Shown: positions 9,014-17,505 of the stretch, piece by piece
Layout of the letters: each line of letters opens with the position of its first letter
How positions within the stretch are numbered: position 1 is the first letter of the stretch
Source: Chitinophaga flava
GTDB taxonomy: Bacteria; Bacteroidota; Bacteroidia; Chitinophagales; Chitinophagaceae
Assembly: GCF_003308995.1 (NCBI RefSeq)
Contig: NZ_QFFJ01000002.1
Span: 1,054,001-1,118,000, forward strand
DNA: 64,000 nt
Direction: 5' to 3'
Notes under the pieces: model-generated
Told to the model about the DNA's origin: nothing
Seen by the model: the letters and a program-made list of their open reading frames with translations, nothing else
The model's database searches: none
Translations under genes and position numbers: made by a program

Positions 9014-11252
9014 TTTCTACCGGCAATTTATTGCCAAAGAGGATGGGACTACTTTACAGGAGCATACCCATCGCGTACGGACCGCAGGCGCCAACCTGCT
9101 GGTCCGCCTGCCACTTACACCTGAAGAAAGGAACTGGTTGGCGCCTAAACTGGATAACTGCTGTGTGTTGCACGATCTGGGTAAAATACACCTTGCTTTC
9201 CGAAACAGCTTTGTCACGCGTTTGCCTTTCCGTCATGAGATCATCTCTCTGTGGTTCTGTGAAAACTTCCTGCAATTGCCGCTGGATGAAAGGTTTGCTA
9301 TCGCTACACATCATAAATCCGTCATCCCGCATCAAAAAATAAATATCTCTTCCGCACTCAATATTGATCAGCTCAAAAGAGACATGCAATACCATTATCA
9401 CAGTAATGCGGAAATACTCACCGCCGATGTGCTGAAACAATGGCTGGAGCTGATGGAGCTGCCAATGGAGATCAAAACAGCGGAGATTAGTCTGGTGATC
9501 CCGAGAGAGATGCGTAGGACGTTACAGTTTAACGATCAGCCGAATGCCGTGCCAGACCTGAAGATGCGCCGGCAAATGTCGATGATGCGTGCGCTGCTGA
9601 TGGCAGCAGATCATATCGGCTCTGCAAGACTGGAGGAACATATACCCACTTATACGCCTATACGAATACAGGATTTTCAGCCTCAGCGCAATGGCGTGTA
9701 TTTTCCTTTCCGGCAGTTTCAACAGCGTTTGCAAAACACCTTCACAGATGCTATCGTACATGCGCCTACTGCCTCCGGTAAAACTGTGGCAGCGCAGAGC
9801 TGGGTATATGCTAATCAAACAACACATGCCCGCGTGTTTAATCTGTTGCCTACCACTGCCAGCTGCAACGCTGCGGCACTGCAATGGCAGCGTGTTTTCG
9901 GGAAAGAGAAGGTGACCGTATTACACTCCCGCACCTATAGCTTTTACTATGAACAACTGGAAACAGAAAACGGGGCAGACCGTCGCCAGGCTGCATGGTC
10001 AGCCAGCACTTTGTCTGCAGAATTGTTTTATCCTGTGAAAGTGGCTACCCTGCATCAATTACTGATGACCGCATTTAAAGATAAAGGATGGGAGTTTGCC
10101 CTGATCGACTATCGGAATGCTCTTTTTGTGATAGATGAATTTCACACCTATGATGCTTTGACGATGGGGCTGATGATAGCCACCGTTAAGCTTTTCAGGC
10201 GTGTGTTTAATGCCCGGTTTCTCTTTATGTCTGCCACTATTCCTGCTTTTATGATGAATTTTATGGTGAAGGAATTGTTTGATGGAAACGAAGACTGTAT
10301 TGTTCGGCCAGACCCTGCTTTTGAATCAGACCGGCAGATACTGAACAGAAAACGGCATCAGCTCTATTGCAGGCCCGGAACGACCATCCTCAGCGATATT
10401 CCACTAATCAGGGAATATCTGCGCAGTCATACCGTGCTATTGATCCTTAATACTGTAAAGGCTGCACAGGATCTCTATGAAGTATTCAGTGATATTGCCA
10501 CTGTTCAAATGCTTCATGGTGGCCTGCATGAAGCGGACAGGATAGACAGCGAAAAAAAGATCAGCCATCCTGATCCGGCCCAAAGACCAAGGCTGCTGAT
10601 TGCGACACAGGCCGTGGAAGTCAGCCTGCAGCTGGATTACGATATCCTCTTCACAGAAAACGCACCCGCCGAAGATCTGATACAACGCCTGGGTCGTGCC
10701 AACCGGGAAGGTGAGAAAACAATCCATCCCATTGATTATATGACGCGGCTGAAACACCGCACAGTACCCGTTTATCTCTACGAACATTCCATTCGTAAAA
10801 CACCGTTCTACGATAGCACCGTATTAGCAGATGCCTGGAAAACCTTGTACAACCTGGATACACAGGAGTTGTCAGAAGAGGACCTGGTAGAAGTATGTAA
10901 CACCGTATACAGCAATGGCTACAACCCCATACAACAAGCCGATTTTGAACAGGGACTGAACAGCACCGTTATCCGTGACTTTGAAACTCAATGGGTGGCC
11001 GGCCATCACTACGACTGGATCAAATCATTTATTCAAAACGGCCATCAAAAGATAGAGGTGCTTTGCGGAAACCTGCTGGAATTATTCAATCAGAAACGCC
11101 TGGAGAAACGGTTTGTAGAAGCCAATCAGTTATTGGTGTCAGTATATTTTTATGAAGCCAAAAAGCAGGTGATGCATGATGATACTGCAGTGATCATTGC
11201 ACCGGACCTGGAGTATGTGGAGGGAGTAGGGTATAAGGTGCGGGGAGCATAA
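9003..11252 (+). CDS. cas3: CRISPR nuclease-helicase Cas3 (HD + SF2)
   Basis: The effector nuclease of the type I system: it unwinds and degrades DNA marked by Cascade. The N-terminal HD nuclease has His21, the HD pair His57-Asp58, His78, His103/104 and a later Asp203 (AADH). The helicase part has Walker A APTASGKT at residues 254-261, the DEFH box at 378-381, SATIP at 410-414, and motif VI QRLGRANREG at 561-570. All catalytic residues look intact in 749 residues. It is the last gene of the operon; no cas4, cas1 or cas2 follows. The stop codon lies inside a sequence resembling a CRISPR repeat. Confidence 0.95.
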   Translation: MNADFYRQFIAKEDGTTLQEHTHRVRTAGANLLVRLPLTPEERNWLAPKLDNCCVLHDLGKIHLAFRNSFVTRLPFRHEIISLWFCENFLQLPLDERFAIATHHKSVIPHQKINISSALNIDQLKRDMQYHYHSNAEILTADVLKQWLELMELPMEIKTAEISLVIPREMRRTLQFNDQPNAVPDLKMRRQMSMMRALLMAADHIGSARLEEHIPTYTPIRIQDFQPQRNGVYFPFRQFQQRLQNTFTDAIVHAPTASGKTVAAQSWVYANQTTHARVFNLLPTTASCNAAALQWQRVFGKEKVTVLHSRTYSFYYEQLETENGADRRQAAWSASTLSAELFYPVKVATLHQLLMTAFKDKGWEFALIDYRNALFVIDEFHTYDALTMGLMIATVKLFRRVFNARFLFMSATIPAFMMNFMVKELFDGNEDCIVRPDPAFESDRQILNRKRHQLYCRPGTTILSDIPLIREYLRSHTVLLILNTVKAAQDLYEVFSDIATVQMLHGGLHEADRIDSEKKISHPDPAQRPRLLIATQAVEVSLQLDYDILFTENAPAEDLIQRLGRANREGEKTIHPIDYMTRLKHRTVPVYLYEHSIRKTPFYDSTVLADAWKTLYNLDTQELSEEDLVEVCNTVYSNGYNPIQQADFEQGLNSTVIRDFETQWVAGHHYDWIKSFIQNGHQKIEVLCGNLLELFNQKRLEKRFVEANQLLVSVYFYEAKKQVMHDDTAVIIAPDLEYVEGVGYKVRGA

Positions 11253-11381
11253 TCGGACCATGGTGGAATTGAAAGTTTATAGGTTAGTATTAGACACCTA
11301 ATGGTATAATCGTATCACATGGAATTGAAACTTGTATTGTTTTACTGTCCCCCCTTTTATTCGTACCACAGGGATTTTTAG
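11246..11381 (+). CRISPR. candidate relic CRISPR array (three decayed repeat-like units)
   Basis: Three similar stretches follow cas3. Unit A (about 11246-11275) contains AATCGGACCATGGT and ends GGAATTGAAAG. Unit B (about 11302-11331) contains AATCGTATCACAT and ends GGAATTGAAAC. Unit C (about 11352-11381) contains ATTCGTACCACAG and then diverges (GGATTTTTAGC). The ending GGAATTGAAAC is typical of subtype I-B repeats. The spacing is 56 and 51 bases, giving inter-unit stretches of only about 26 and 20 bases, shorter than normal I-B spacers. Unit A covers the cas3 stop codon. This looks like the eroded end of an array, but chance similarity cannot be excluded. Confidence 0.45.
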
Positions 11382-11405
11382 CCAGGGGCCTAAGCCCCTG
11401 GCTAA
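11378..11405. terminator. 12-bp palindrome between convergent cas3 and FAD dehydrogenase genes
   Basis: A perfect stem TTAGCCAGGGGC / GCCCCTGGCTAA with loop CTAA. It lies between two convergent genes, so it probably ends transcription from both sides. There is a T-run before it on the plus strand, but no strong T-tract after it in either direction, so it could also be a REP-like palindrome. Confidence 0.6.
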
Positions 11406-11409
11406 TATG

Positions 11410-14238
11410 TTACAACCCTTCATCTACCAGATACAGCACAGATTCATAGTTTTTCTTCACAGCGGCAGACATGGCTATTTCGCATGTTTTGGTGGAAGAA
11501 TAATAACCATCATGTTCCTCTGTTTTTATTTCTGTAGCTTCCGGACGTGTAGCCGATTCCGTTAGTTCCGGGAACAGGAATCCACGGTCACCGGCCATGC
11601 CGCAGCAACCGGCGTATTTAGGCACAATTACTTCTTCGGCGAAGTGGTTGGCCACACGAAGGAACTTGTGGCTGGTCTTCATTTTTTCCAGTGAACATAC
11701 AGGATGCAGGGCGATGCTTTTTTTCTTGCGGACAGCGGTTACTTTAGGCAGTACGTAGTCATGCAGGAAGTCTACGCTGTCGAGTATACGAAGTTGATCG
11801 AATTTTTCCTTGTTCTCAGCAGTGAGGGTGGGTCTGATATGATGCAGGGTATAAGCGCAGGAGCTGACATCTATCACCACTGGCAGCGTGCCCTGGCGGG
11901 TATCGCCCCAGAGTTTTTCCACGATATGGTTAGCGGTATGCTGGTAAGCATCCTTATATCCTTTGGAAGAGAAGATCTGGCTGCAGCAGGTGCCGCCGAG
12001 ATTATCGGGCACGACTACACTGATACCGGATTTCTGACATACGCTCATGAAGGTTTCCATGAGGTTTTTGGATTTCCCTTCGTAGGTGCCGAGCATACGG
12101 GAGATACAGGCCGGGAAATAAACGATGGTAGCGCTATCGCTGGTGCCAGCTGTTTGCTTTGATTTCAGGATATCCAGATTGGGAGCCTGTTGCAGCTGCT
12201 CAGACCACAGTGGCATGGCGGGCACTATTTTCCGCAGTCCTTTGGTGAGCTGCGACATAGTATGTTTGCCGAAGAGCTTATTGATACCGGTACCAGCCTG
12301 AATAGCGGTCCTGACGGCCCATTCTGTGGTTTTGAAATTTTTGGCTACATACAGTGCGACTTTATTGGCCGTGGGAGAGTGGTTTTCGCGGCGGAGTCTT
12401 TTGATAAGGTCTCCGGTGTTGATATCCACAGGGCAGGCGGTGGCGCAAAGGCCATCTACTGCACAGGTTTCCATGCCATCGTACTGGTATTGGTCGAGCA
12501 ATAATTTATAGTGTTCTTTGTCGCCTGCGTTTTCGAGTTGTTTGAGTACTCTTCTGATAACGATCCTTCTGCGGGGTGTGGTGGTGATATCGCGACTGGG
12601 GCATTTGTGTTCACAATAGCCACATTCGATACAGCGGTCCACTTCTTCTTCCACGGAAGGCAGCTCTTTCAGGTTCTTCAGGTGTGCGCGGGCATCGCTG
12701 TTGATGATAACACCGGGATTGAGCAGGTTATGCGGATCTGTGGCCTCTTTGATACTTTTCATGATCTCGTAGGCTTCTCCACCCCATTCTGTTTCCACGA
12801 AGGGCGCCATGTTGCGGCCGGTGCCATGTTCGGCTTTCAGGGTGCCGTCATATTTATTCACCACAAGGGCCACTACGTCCTGCATGAAGAGGTCGTAACG
12901 GGTAATCTCATCGGGCGTGTTGAAAGACTGGGTCACCACAAAGTGTATGTTACCGTCTTTAGCATGGCCGAAGATGATGGCGTTGTCGTATTTGTATTGA
13001 ACGAACAGTTGCTGTATATCGGAGATGGCGTCTCCCAGCTTGGCTACAGGGAAGGCGATATCTTCGAGGATAACGGTGGTGCCGCTGGCGCGTACGGCGC
13101 CTACGGCGGGGAACAGCCCTTTACGTATTTTCCAGAAGAAGGCTTGTTCGGCCGGATCGGTAGTGAATACCGGTGGTTCAGACATATCGAGGGAAGAGGC
13201 GGCGGCCATGAAACCGTTGACACGGGCGTCGAGAGCAGCCTGGCTTTCTTCCTGGAATTCTATCAGCAGCGCAGCGGCTGTTTCCGGCAAGGTTTTCACG
13301 ATGGCGGGCATACCGTCCATATCTTCTACGGCGCGGAGGGAGGCACGGTCCATCAGTTCCACCATCAGAGCGCCTGCATTGGTAAGTGGCACGATGGCCT
13401 GGCAGGCGGCGTAGATAGTAGGGAAGTAGAGCAGTGCGGTGGATTTATAAGCGTAGTCCGGCACGGTGTCCATTACTGCCTCGGCGATGAAGGCAAGGGT
13501 ACCTTCTGCTCCTATCAGCAGATGGGCCATGATATCCAGCGGATGGTGATAGTCGATGAAGGCATTCAGCGAATAACCCACTGTATTTTTAGTCTGGTAT
13601 TTATACCGTATCCTGTCGTGCAAAGCAGGATTGGCGGCGATCTGGTCACGGAAGTTGGCGAGGCTCACAAACAGCGGCGCACATTCCATTTCAAAACGGG
13701 CATAGTCGCTTTTATGCTCTGTGTTGAAAGTATTGCCATCAGGCATTATGAACCGGATATAACGGGTGGTATGATAGGAGTTGAGCGCTACGCCGCAACA
13801 CATACCACTGGAGTTGTTGGAGAGGATACCGCCCATCATGGCAGAGTTGATGCTGGACGGATCGGGTCCTATCTTGCGGCGGTATTTTTTCAGGTAGGTA
13901 TTGACCATAGCACCGGTGATGCCGGGTTGTACCCTCACAGTATTGCCGTCTTCTTCTATCTGTATTTTGTTCCAGTACTGGCTCAGGTCTACAAGGATAC
14001 CGTCGGTGATAGACTGTCCGGAGAGGCTGGTGCCTCCTGTCCGGAAAACGAGCGGTATCCGGTATTCCCGGGAAAAATGGAATAAGGCGATGATCTCTTG
14101 TTCACTCACCGGCTGTACAACGGCTTTAGGTACCAGGTGGTAAAAGCCTGCATCGGACGCAAAAGATATTACGTCTATATACCTGGACTTGATACGTTTA
14201 TCAGGTAAGATCTTCTTCAGTTCATTTGCTATGTTCAT
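11410..14238 (-). CDS. FAD-linked and 4Fe-4S dehydrogenase (D-lactate/glycolate oxidase type)
   Basis: A 942-residue fusion of a GlcD-like flavin subunit and a GlcF-like iron-sulfur subunit. The FAD-binding domain carries RTGGTSLSG (residues 66-74). Two ferredoxin-type cysteine clusters, CIECGYCEHKCP near residue 535 and CAVDGLCATACP near residue 590, are followed by CCG-type domains (GGTCCSQIF and GCCGMAGD). It should oxidise a 2-hydroxy acid such as D-lactate or glycolate and pass electrons to quinone. I chose the ATG at 14238 (MNIANEL); the longer frame from 14289 adds a non-conserved tail. No lactate permease is adjacent, so the substrate is uncertain. Confidence 0.88.
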   Translation of the reverse strand: MNIANELKKILPDKRIKSRYIDVISFASDAGFYHLVPKAVVQPVSEQEIIALFHFSREYRIPLVFRTGGTSLSGQSITDGILVDLSQYWNKIQIEEDGNTVRVQPGITGAMVNTYLKKYRRKIGPDPSSINSAMMGGILSNNSSGMCCGVALNSYHTTRYIRFIMPDGNTFNTEHKSDYARFEMECAPLFVSLANFRDQIAANPALHDRIRYKYQTKNTVGYSLNAFIDYHHPLDIMAHLLIGAEGTLAFIAEAVMDTVPDYAYKSTALLYFPTIYAACQAIVPLTNAGALMVELMDRASLRAVEDMDGMPAIVKTLPETAAALLIEFQEESQAALDARVNGFMAAASSLDMSEPPVFTTDPAEQAFFWKIRKGLFPAVGAVRASGTTVILEDIAFPVAKLGDAISDIQQLFVQYKYDNAIIFGHAKDGNIHFVVTQSFNTPDEITRYDLFMQDVVALVVNKYDGTLKAEHGTGRNMAPFVETEWGGEAYEIMKSIKEATDPHNLLNPGVIINSDARAHLKNLKELPSVEEEVDRCIECGYCEHKCPSRDITTTPRRRIVIRRVLKQLENAGDKEHYKLLLDQYQYDGMETCAVDGLCATACPVDINTGDLIKRLRRENHSPTANKVALYVAKNFKTTEWAVRTAIQAGTGINKLFGKHTMSQLTKGLRKIVPAMPLWSEQLQQAPNLDILKSKQTAGTSDSATIVYFPACISRMLGTYEGKSKNLMETFMSVCQKSGISVVVPDNLGGTCCSQIFSSKGYKDAYQHTANHIVEKLWGDTRQGTLPVVIDVSSCAYTLHHIRPTLTAENKEKFDQLRILDSVDFLHDYVLPKVTAVRKKKSIALHPVCSLEKMKTSHKFLRVANHFAEEVIVPKYAGCCGMAGDRGFLFPELTESATRPEATEIKTEEHDGYYSSTKTCEIAMSAAVKKNYESVLYLVDEGL

Positions 14239-14354
14239 GGCGAGTTTCCTTATTCCTTGACTGGTTGAATTCACTGTTACAGGAAGCAAGTTATATAATT
14301 TTATATCTTTTTATATCTTTAGCCACCGCTTTCTTAACAACCACTATTGAAACC

Positions 14355-16577
14355 ATGTACCGTCTGCGTTATTTGTTGTCCTTTTTACACTTTACCGTTC
14401 CCTGTTTGATGATGGCAGCTACAGCCCATGCACAGCAGCCCCGGCCGGATAGTGTGCCTCCGCCAGCTGTGCGGCAGTTGTCTGAAATTTCCGTGATACA
14501 GCAAAAAGCGCTGGTGGAACGGAAAGCAGACCGTATCATTTATAATGTGAGCAGCAGTGTCAGCGCTGCCGGCGCCAATAGCCTGGAAGTGCTTGCCCGG
14601 GTACCAGGGCTGCGGGTAACGGATAATATGATAGGCCTTGCGGGAAGAGGGGCCATGAAGGTGATGGTAAATGGCCGTATGGTGCCACTGACAGGGGAAG
14701 ACCTGCAACGTTATCTCAAGTCCATGTCGGCCGGAGAGATCGCCAGGGTGGAAGTGATCACCAACCCTTCTGCTGCTTATGATGCAGATGGAAATGCCGG
14801 TCTGATCAATATCGTCACACGACGCGACAGAAACCAGGGCCTCAGCGGAGAAGTGCAGGCGGGCCTGAAACGCGCTGACTACGGCGGCAAGCCGCTGTAT
14901 GGTGTTTCCAACTATGGTACCGTCACCGCTGGTGGAAACTTCAGCTATAATACTAACAAATGGTCCTGGTATGGCAACCTCAATTACGACCACGGACGTT
15001 TCCTCGAAGGCTTTGGTATAGACCTGTCTTATCCGCGCCGTTACTGGACACAAACGGATACAGGCAATTACAAGGTGCGCAACCTCAACCTGGTATTAGG
15101 CACAGATTACAAGATCAGTCAGAAAACAACCATCGGCTTTAACTACAACGGCAGCCGCACAGCCTACATTGGTGATGATCATGTGAACAACCCGCTCTAT
15201 AGTACAGGCCATCTGCCGGATTCTGTATTGAAGACATACGCCACCTATAAGCCCGTGGCCTGGAGCAATGGCCTGAATGTGCATCTGGTTACCCGCTTAG
15301 ATTCCATCGGCCGCCAAATGTCAATAGATGCAGACTATTTCAACTACTACCGTACCGATAAATCCGATTTTGAAAGCCAGCGCTATAATCCTTACGGAGA
15401 GCTGCTTCCGGATGGCATCACCCGTTATTTTGATACCAACAAACAAGCGATCAATATCTACACACTGAAAGCGGATTTTCAATGGCCCACGCGGTTTGCG
15501 AATTACGCCTTCGGCGGAAAGCTGAGCTTTATTGATAACTACAGCAATGTATTTTATTATAACAATATAAAAGACCAGCTGATTTATAACAAAGCACTGA
15601 GTAACGAATACGACTATACGGAAAATACGCAGGCATTGTATGTCAGCGCAGCTAAGGAAATAGGTAAGTGGAAACTCAATGCCGGCCTGCGGATGGAAGC
15701 CACCCAAACCAAAGGAATTTCCCATATACAGGACCAGACCAACAGCAACGACTATGTGAAATTATTTCCTTCCTTCTCAGCTATCTGGAACTATACAACA
15801 GACAATCATCTGGCCTTTACCTTCGGCAAACGGATCAACCGTCCGGTATTCTGGGACCTGAACCCTTATAAATCGCTGACCACGGCGTATAGTTATCTCG
15901 AAGGAAACCCTTACCTGCAGCCGGAATACAATAGTAATTTTGAATTGTCGCATAGCTGGAAACAACGTTTTACCGTAGCCGCTTTTCTGAATATCACTAA
16001 TAATGGTTTTAACCGGATCACCATCGCTACGGAAGATGATAACACCGTATTTACCACTCCGGTGAACTTCCTGAAGATTTACCGTTACGGCTTGTCGGCC
16101 AGCGCCACCGTGCAGCCCTGGTCCTGGCTGGAAAGCACCAATCAGCTGACTGCCTATAATACAGACGCTAATTCATCTCATCCTTTAATCGCTAATGTGA
16201 GAGGGCTGGGCATGTATCTGTCTACCAACAACAATATCTCCCTCAACAGTGATAAAACCTGGCAAGTAGCCGTGAATGGCTGGTATCAGTTCCCTGAAAT
16301 AGATCATAACGGAAAATCAGATGCCTATTATAATGTAGACCTGGGCATAAAAACCCTGTGCCTGCAGAAACGTTTGAGCATAGCCCTCAATGCCGCCGAT
16401 CTGCTTCGTTCCAGTGCCAGTGTAGTTCATTATACCTATGGTAATATCAAACAAACTTTCACCCACTTCCAGGTGAATCGTAATGTTCGCCTTACCCTGA
16501 CTTACAAGCTGGGCCAGTCATCCCGCAAGCGTGAAGTAAGGAATACAGGGAATAATGAGGAAAGACAAAGACTATAA
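14355..16577 (+). CDS. outer-membrane beta-barrel protein (TonB-receptor-like)
   Basis: A 740-residue outer-membrane protein with signal peptide ending near AHAQ. The region ISVIQQKALVERKADRIIYNV through EVITNPSAAYDADGNAGLINIV is a plug-like domain common in the Bacteroidota outer-membrane beta-barrel family (PF14905 type). The rest is barrel, rich in alternating aromatic strands, including NRPVFWDLNPY and GNPYLQPEY. The start at 14355 (MYRLRYLL) gives the signal peptide; the longer frame from 14226 overlaps the divergent dehydrogenase. The ligand is unknown. The stop codon touches a long palindromic element. Confidence 0.85.
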   Translation: MYRLRYLLSFLHFTVPCLMMAATAHAQQPRPDSVPPPAVRQLSEISVIQQKALVERKADRIIYNVSSSVSAAGANSLEVLARVPGLRVTDNMIGLAGRGAMKVMVNGRMVPLTGEDLQRYLKSMSAGEIARVEVITNPSAAYDADGNAGLINIVTRRDRNQGLSGEVQAGLKRADYGGKPLYGVSNYGTVTAGGNFSYNTNKWSWYGNLNYDHGRFLEGFGIDLSYPRRYWTQTDTGNYKVRNLNLVLGTDYKISQKTTIGFNYNGSRTAYIGDDHVNNPLYSTGHLPDSVLKTYATYKPVAWSNGLNVHLVTRLDSIGRQMSIDADYFNYYRTDKSDFESQRYNPYGELLPDGITRYFDTNKQAINIYTLKADFQWPTRFANYAFGGKLSFIDNYSNVFYYNNIKDQLIYNKALSNEYDYTENTQALYVSAAKEIGKWKLNAGLRMEATQTKGISHIQDQTNSNDYVKLFPSFSAIWNYTTDNHLAFTFGKRINRPVFWDLNPYKSLTTAYSYLEGNPYLQPEYNSNFELSHSWKQRFTVAAFLNITNNGFNRITIATEDDNTVFTTPVNFLKIYRYGLSASATVQPWSWLESTNQLTAYNTDANSSHPLIANVRGLGMYLSTNNNISLNSDKTWQVAVNGWYQFPEIDHNGKSDAYYNVDLGIKTLCLQKRLSIALNAADLLRSSASVVHYTYGNIKQTFTHFQVNRNVRLTLTYKLGQSSRKREVRNTGNNEERQRL

Positions 16578-16738
16578 CAACTGTGATAAATACTGATATT
16601 ACTGATGTGCCTGATCTGCGAAGATGTGTGCGATCGGCTAGATAAGAATGGTTTTAAAGTAATTATTACCGATTCTTCGCTTATATCTTCGCCCATCAGA
16701 AATATCAGAGGTATCAGCATTTATCACAGTTGGTATCA
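16573..16738. repeat. long imperfect palindrome, REP- or MITE-like
   Basis: The left arm (about 16573-16637) reads CAACTGTGATAAATACTGATA and on through GCGAAGATGTGTGCGATCGG. The reverse complement of the right arm (about 16669-16738) reads CAACTGTGATAAATGCTGATA and on through GCGAAGATATAAGCGAAGAATCGG. The arms pair over about 60 bases with scattered mismatches and a 3-base indel, around a loop of about 30 bases. The element starts on the stop codon of the barrel gene. A second copy of the terminal motif (TATCAGTATTTATCA, 16734-16748) follows the right arm. It could be a non-autonomous palindromic element that now serves as a terminator. Confidence 0.65.
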
Positions 16739-16751
16739 GTATTTATCATCG

Positions 16752-16780
16752 TTGAACAAGTGTTTTAAAAAGTTGTTCAA
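16752..16780. promoter_or_regulatory. candidate TetR operator upstream of the regulator gene
   Basis: TTGAACAA, 13 bases, TTGTTCAA: a perfect 8-bp inverted repeat of 29 bases in total. Its right half overlaps a possible -33 TTG (16773-16775), which lies 21 bases before a near-consensus -7 box TAACTTTA (16797-16804). Binding here would therefore block transcription of the TetR gene. Confidence 0.65.
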
Positions 16781-16822
16781 TTTCTAATTTTTCCCCTAAC
16801 TTTATTGCTAAAACGTGGAATT

Positions 16823-17437
16823 ATGGCAACCGGAAAGAAAGAAAAGGATACCAGCACGGAGGAGAAGATATTGGCGGCGGCCCGCATCGTATTCACTAAA
16901 AAGGGCTATGCTGCTACCAAAGTGCGGGATATAGCAGCGGAAGCGGATATTAACCTTTCGCTGGTGAACTACTATTTCCGCAGCAAAGAGAAGTTGTTTG
17001 AGGTGGTAATGGCGGAAGCTGTGCAGAAGCTGGTTTTTGAGATCGCGGGTGTTTTTAATGATGAACAGCTGAGCGTACTGGAAAAGGTTAGTAAAGCAGT
17101 GAATTATTATATCGATCTATTGCTGGAGAATCCTGATTTTCCGCTGTTCCTGGTGAATGAGATTATTGGAGGCGAAGATATGTTTTCACGGGCAGCGCAG
17201 CAGCATGTGTTGTTTAAATCGCATTTATTCCGGCAGTTGTTTGAGATGCAGAAGGAGGGTAGACTGAAAGTGCATCCGGTGCATATAATGATGAATGTGA
17301 TAGGGATGGTAGTGATGCCCTTTCTTGCAAAGCCGCTGCTGGAGCGTAATGAATTGGTGAAGAACGAGGAGTTCAGAGCACTGATGAATGAAAGAAGAAC
17401 ACTTATTCCGCTTTGGCTGAAGGGAATGCTGGGGTAA
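16823..17437 (+). CDS. TetR family transcriptional regulator
   Basis: A 204-residue repressor. The N-terminal helix-turn-helix domain has ILAAARIVFTKKGYAATKVRDIA, then INLSLVNYYFRSKEKLFEVV, the standard TetR recognition-helix pattern. The C-terminal part is all helical and should bind the effector and dimerise. The ATG at 16823 (MATGKKEK) is preferred to the upstream 16805 start. It lies 68 bases before the TolC gene in the same direction, and both promoter regions hold the same 29-bp inverted repeat. It most likely represses itself and the efflux operon and is released by an exported compound. Confidence 0.92.
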   Translation: MATGKKEKDTSTEEKILAAARIVFTKKGYAATKVRDIAAEADINLSLVNYYFRSKEKLFEVVMAEAVQKLVFEIAGVFNDEQLSVLEKVSKAVNYYIDLLLENPDFPLFLVNEIIGGEDMFSRAAQQHVLFKSHLFRQLFEMQKEGRLKVHPVHIMMNVIGMVVMPFLAKPLLERNELVKNEEFRALMNERRTLIPLWLKGMLG

Positions 17438-17461
17438 TACCCGGTTTTTTTTGACCCTGTA

Positions 17462-17490
17462 TTGAACAAGTTTTTAAAACAATAATTCAA
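17462..17490. promoter_or_regulatory. candidate TetR operator upstream of the efflux operon
   Basis: TTGAACAA, 13 bases, TAATTCAA. It shares the left half-site and the adjoining GT-T-rich core with the site at 16752-16780 and has exactly the same 29-base length; the right half has two changes. It lies 15 bases before the TolC start codon, so a bound repressor would block the operon promoter or leader. Confidence 0.6.
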
Positions 17491-17505
17491 ATTCATTGTT
17501 GCATC

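Noticed and set aside
12511..14085. A 524-codon open frame on the plus strand.
   Set aside because: It lies wholly inside the FAD/Fe-S dehydrogenase gene on the other strand, whose protein has clear family motifs. The translation is low-complexity and rich in G, H and F, typical of an antisense shadow frame.
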